Source: JOPF133 sp052144935
GTDB lineage: Bacteria > Acidobacteriota > Terriglobia > Bryobacterales > Bryobacteraceae
Direction: 5' to 3'
Assembly (NCBI GenBank): GCA_052144935.1
Contig: JBKQPR010000093.1
Location: forward strand, 1-13,890
Length of the DNA: 13,890 nt
Every line of letters begins with the position of its first letter. Position 1 is the first letter of the stretch. The translations under genes were made by a program, and so were the position numbers. The notes beneath the pieces were generated by a model. It was not told the DNA's origin. It worked only from the letters and a program-made list of their open reading frames with translations, and made no database searches. Shown here in pieces: positions 13,818 to 13,890 of this stretch.

Positions 13818-13890
13818 ATGCGAGCGCTGCGCAGCCTGATCGCGAAGGACAACCCTCTGTCCATCGCCTATGCGGCGCGGACGGCTGGCG
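13818..13890 (+). CDS. Start of an unidentified gene, cut by the window edge
   Basis: An open frame begins at ATG 13818, 17 nt after the ctaB stop, and runs off the right edge (24 codons visible). GGAGAG directly abuts the ATG, closer than ideal. The visible peptide starts MRALRSLIAKDNPLSIAYAA and ends RTAG. The YAARTA pattern is reminiscent of FUSC/aromatic-acid-exporter N-termini, but 24 residues are too few to assign. It may continue the operon. Confidence 0.4.
   Translation, partial: MRALRSLIAKDNPLSIAYAARTAG

Noticed and set aside
1..13890. CRISPR arrays, tRNA or rRNA genes, transposases and attachment sites
   Set aside because: No regularly spaced repeats, cloverleaf sequences, rRNA segments or transposase motifs were seen on either strand.

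Overview
The window is GC-rich chromosomal bacterial DNA, coding on the + strand almost throughout. It uses GTG and TTG as well as ATG starts and has many 4-nt stop/start overlaps. The gene set is an MCE/Mla lipid-transport cluster plus a cytochrome bc/caa3-type oxidase operon with a fused cytochrome b-c and CtaG of the caa3 family. Together with the base composition, this suggests an aerobic Gram-negative bacterium, most likely an Acidobacteriota member of the Solibacter/Bryobacter type. That placement is inference; no 16S or other marker gene is present.

Region 1 (about 1-3190) has a non-coding leader followed by a three-gene operon: mlaE permease, mlaF ATPase and an MCE-domain (MlaD-like) protein with an OmpA-like C-terminus. 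These should form an inner-membrane ABC system moving phospholipids or other lipids across the envelope.

Region 2 (about 3191-4338) looks different. It has less GC bias and contains a broken pyruvate oxidase-type (PoxB-like) thiamine-diphosphate enzyme. The N-terminal ~170 residues and the C-terminal ~75 residues remain; the ~320 residues between are deleted and the two ends are out of frame. An ECF-type sigma factor follows on the minus strand (about 4339-4896), with no anti-sigma gene visible beside it.

Region 3 (about 5100-13800) is one tightly packed respiratory operon, divergent from the sigma gene. Its order is coxB (CuA subunit fused to a cytochrome c domain), coxA, coxC, an unassigned membrane protein, a di-heme cytochrome c lipoprotein, a Rieske Fe-S protein, a cytochrome b fused to a C-terminal cytochrome c domain, the copper assembly factor ctaG and the heme O synthase ctaB/cyoE. 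A further gene starts at the right edge. The operon encodes a quinol:cytochrome c oxidoreductase and its terminal oxidase together. All four c-type hemes are on membrane-anchored proteins (1 on CoxB, 2 on the lipoprotein, 1 on cytochrome b) and no soluble cytochrome c or cytochrome c1 gene is present. This fits a bc-caa3 supercomplex that passes electrons from quinol to oxygen without a diffusible carrier. The unassigned membrane protein, encoded between the two halves, is a candidate extra or linker subunit.
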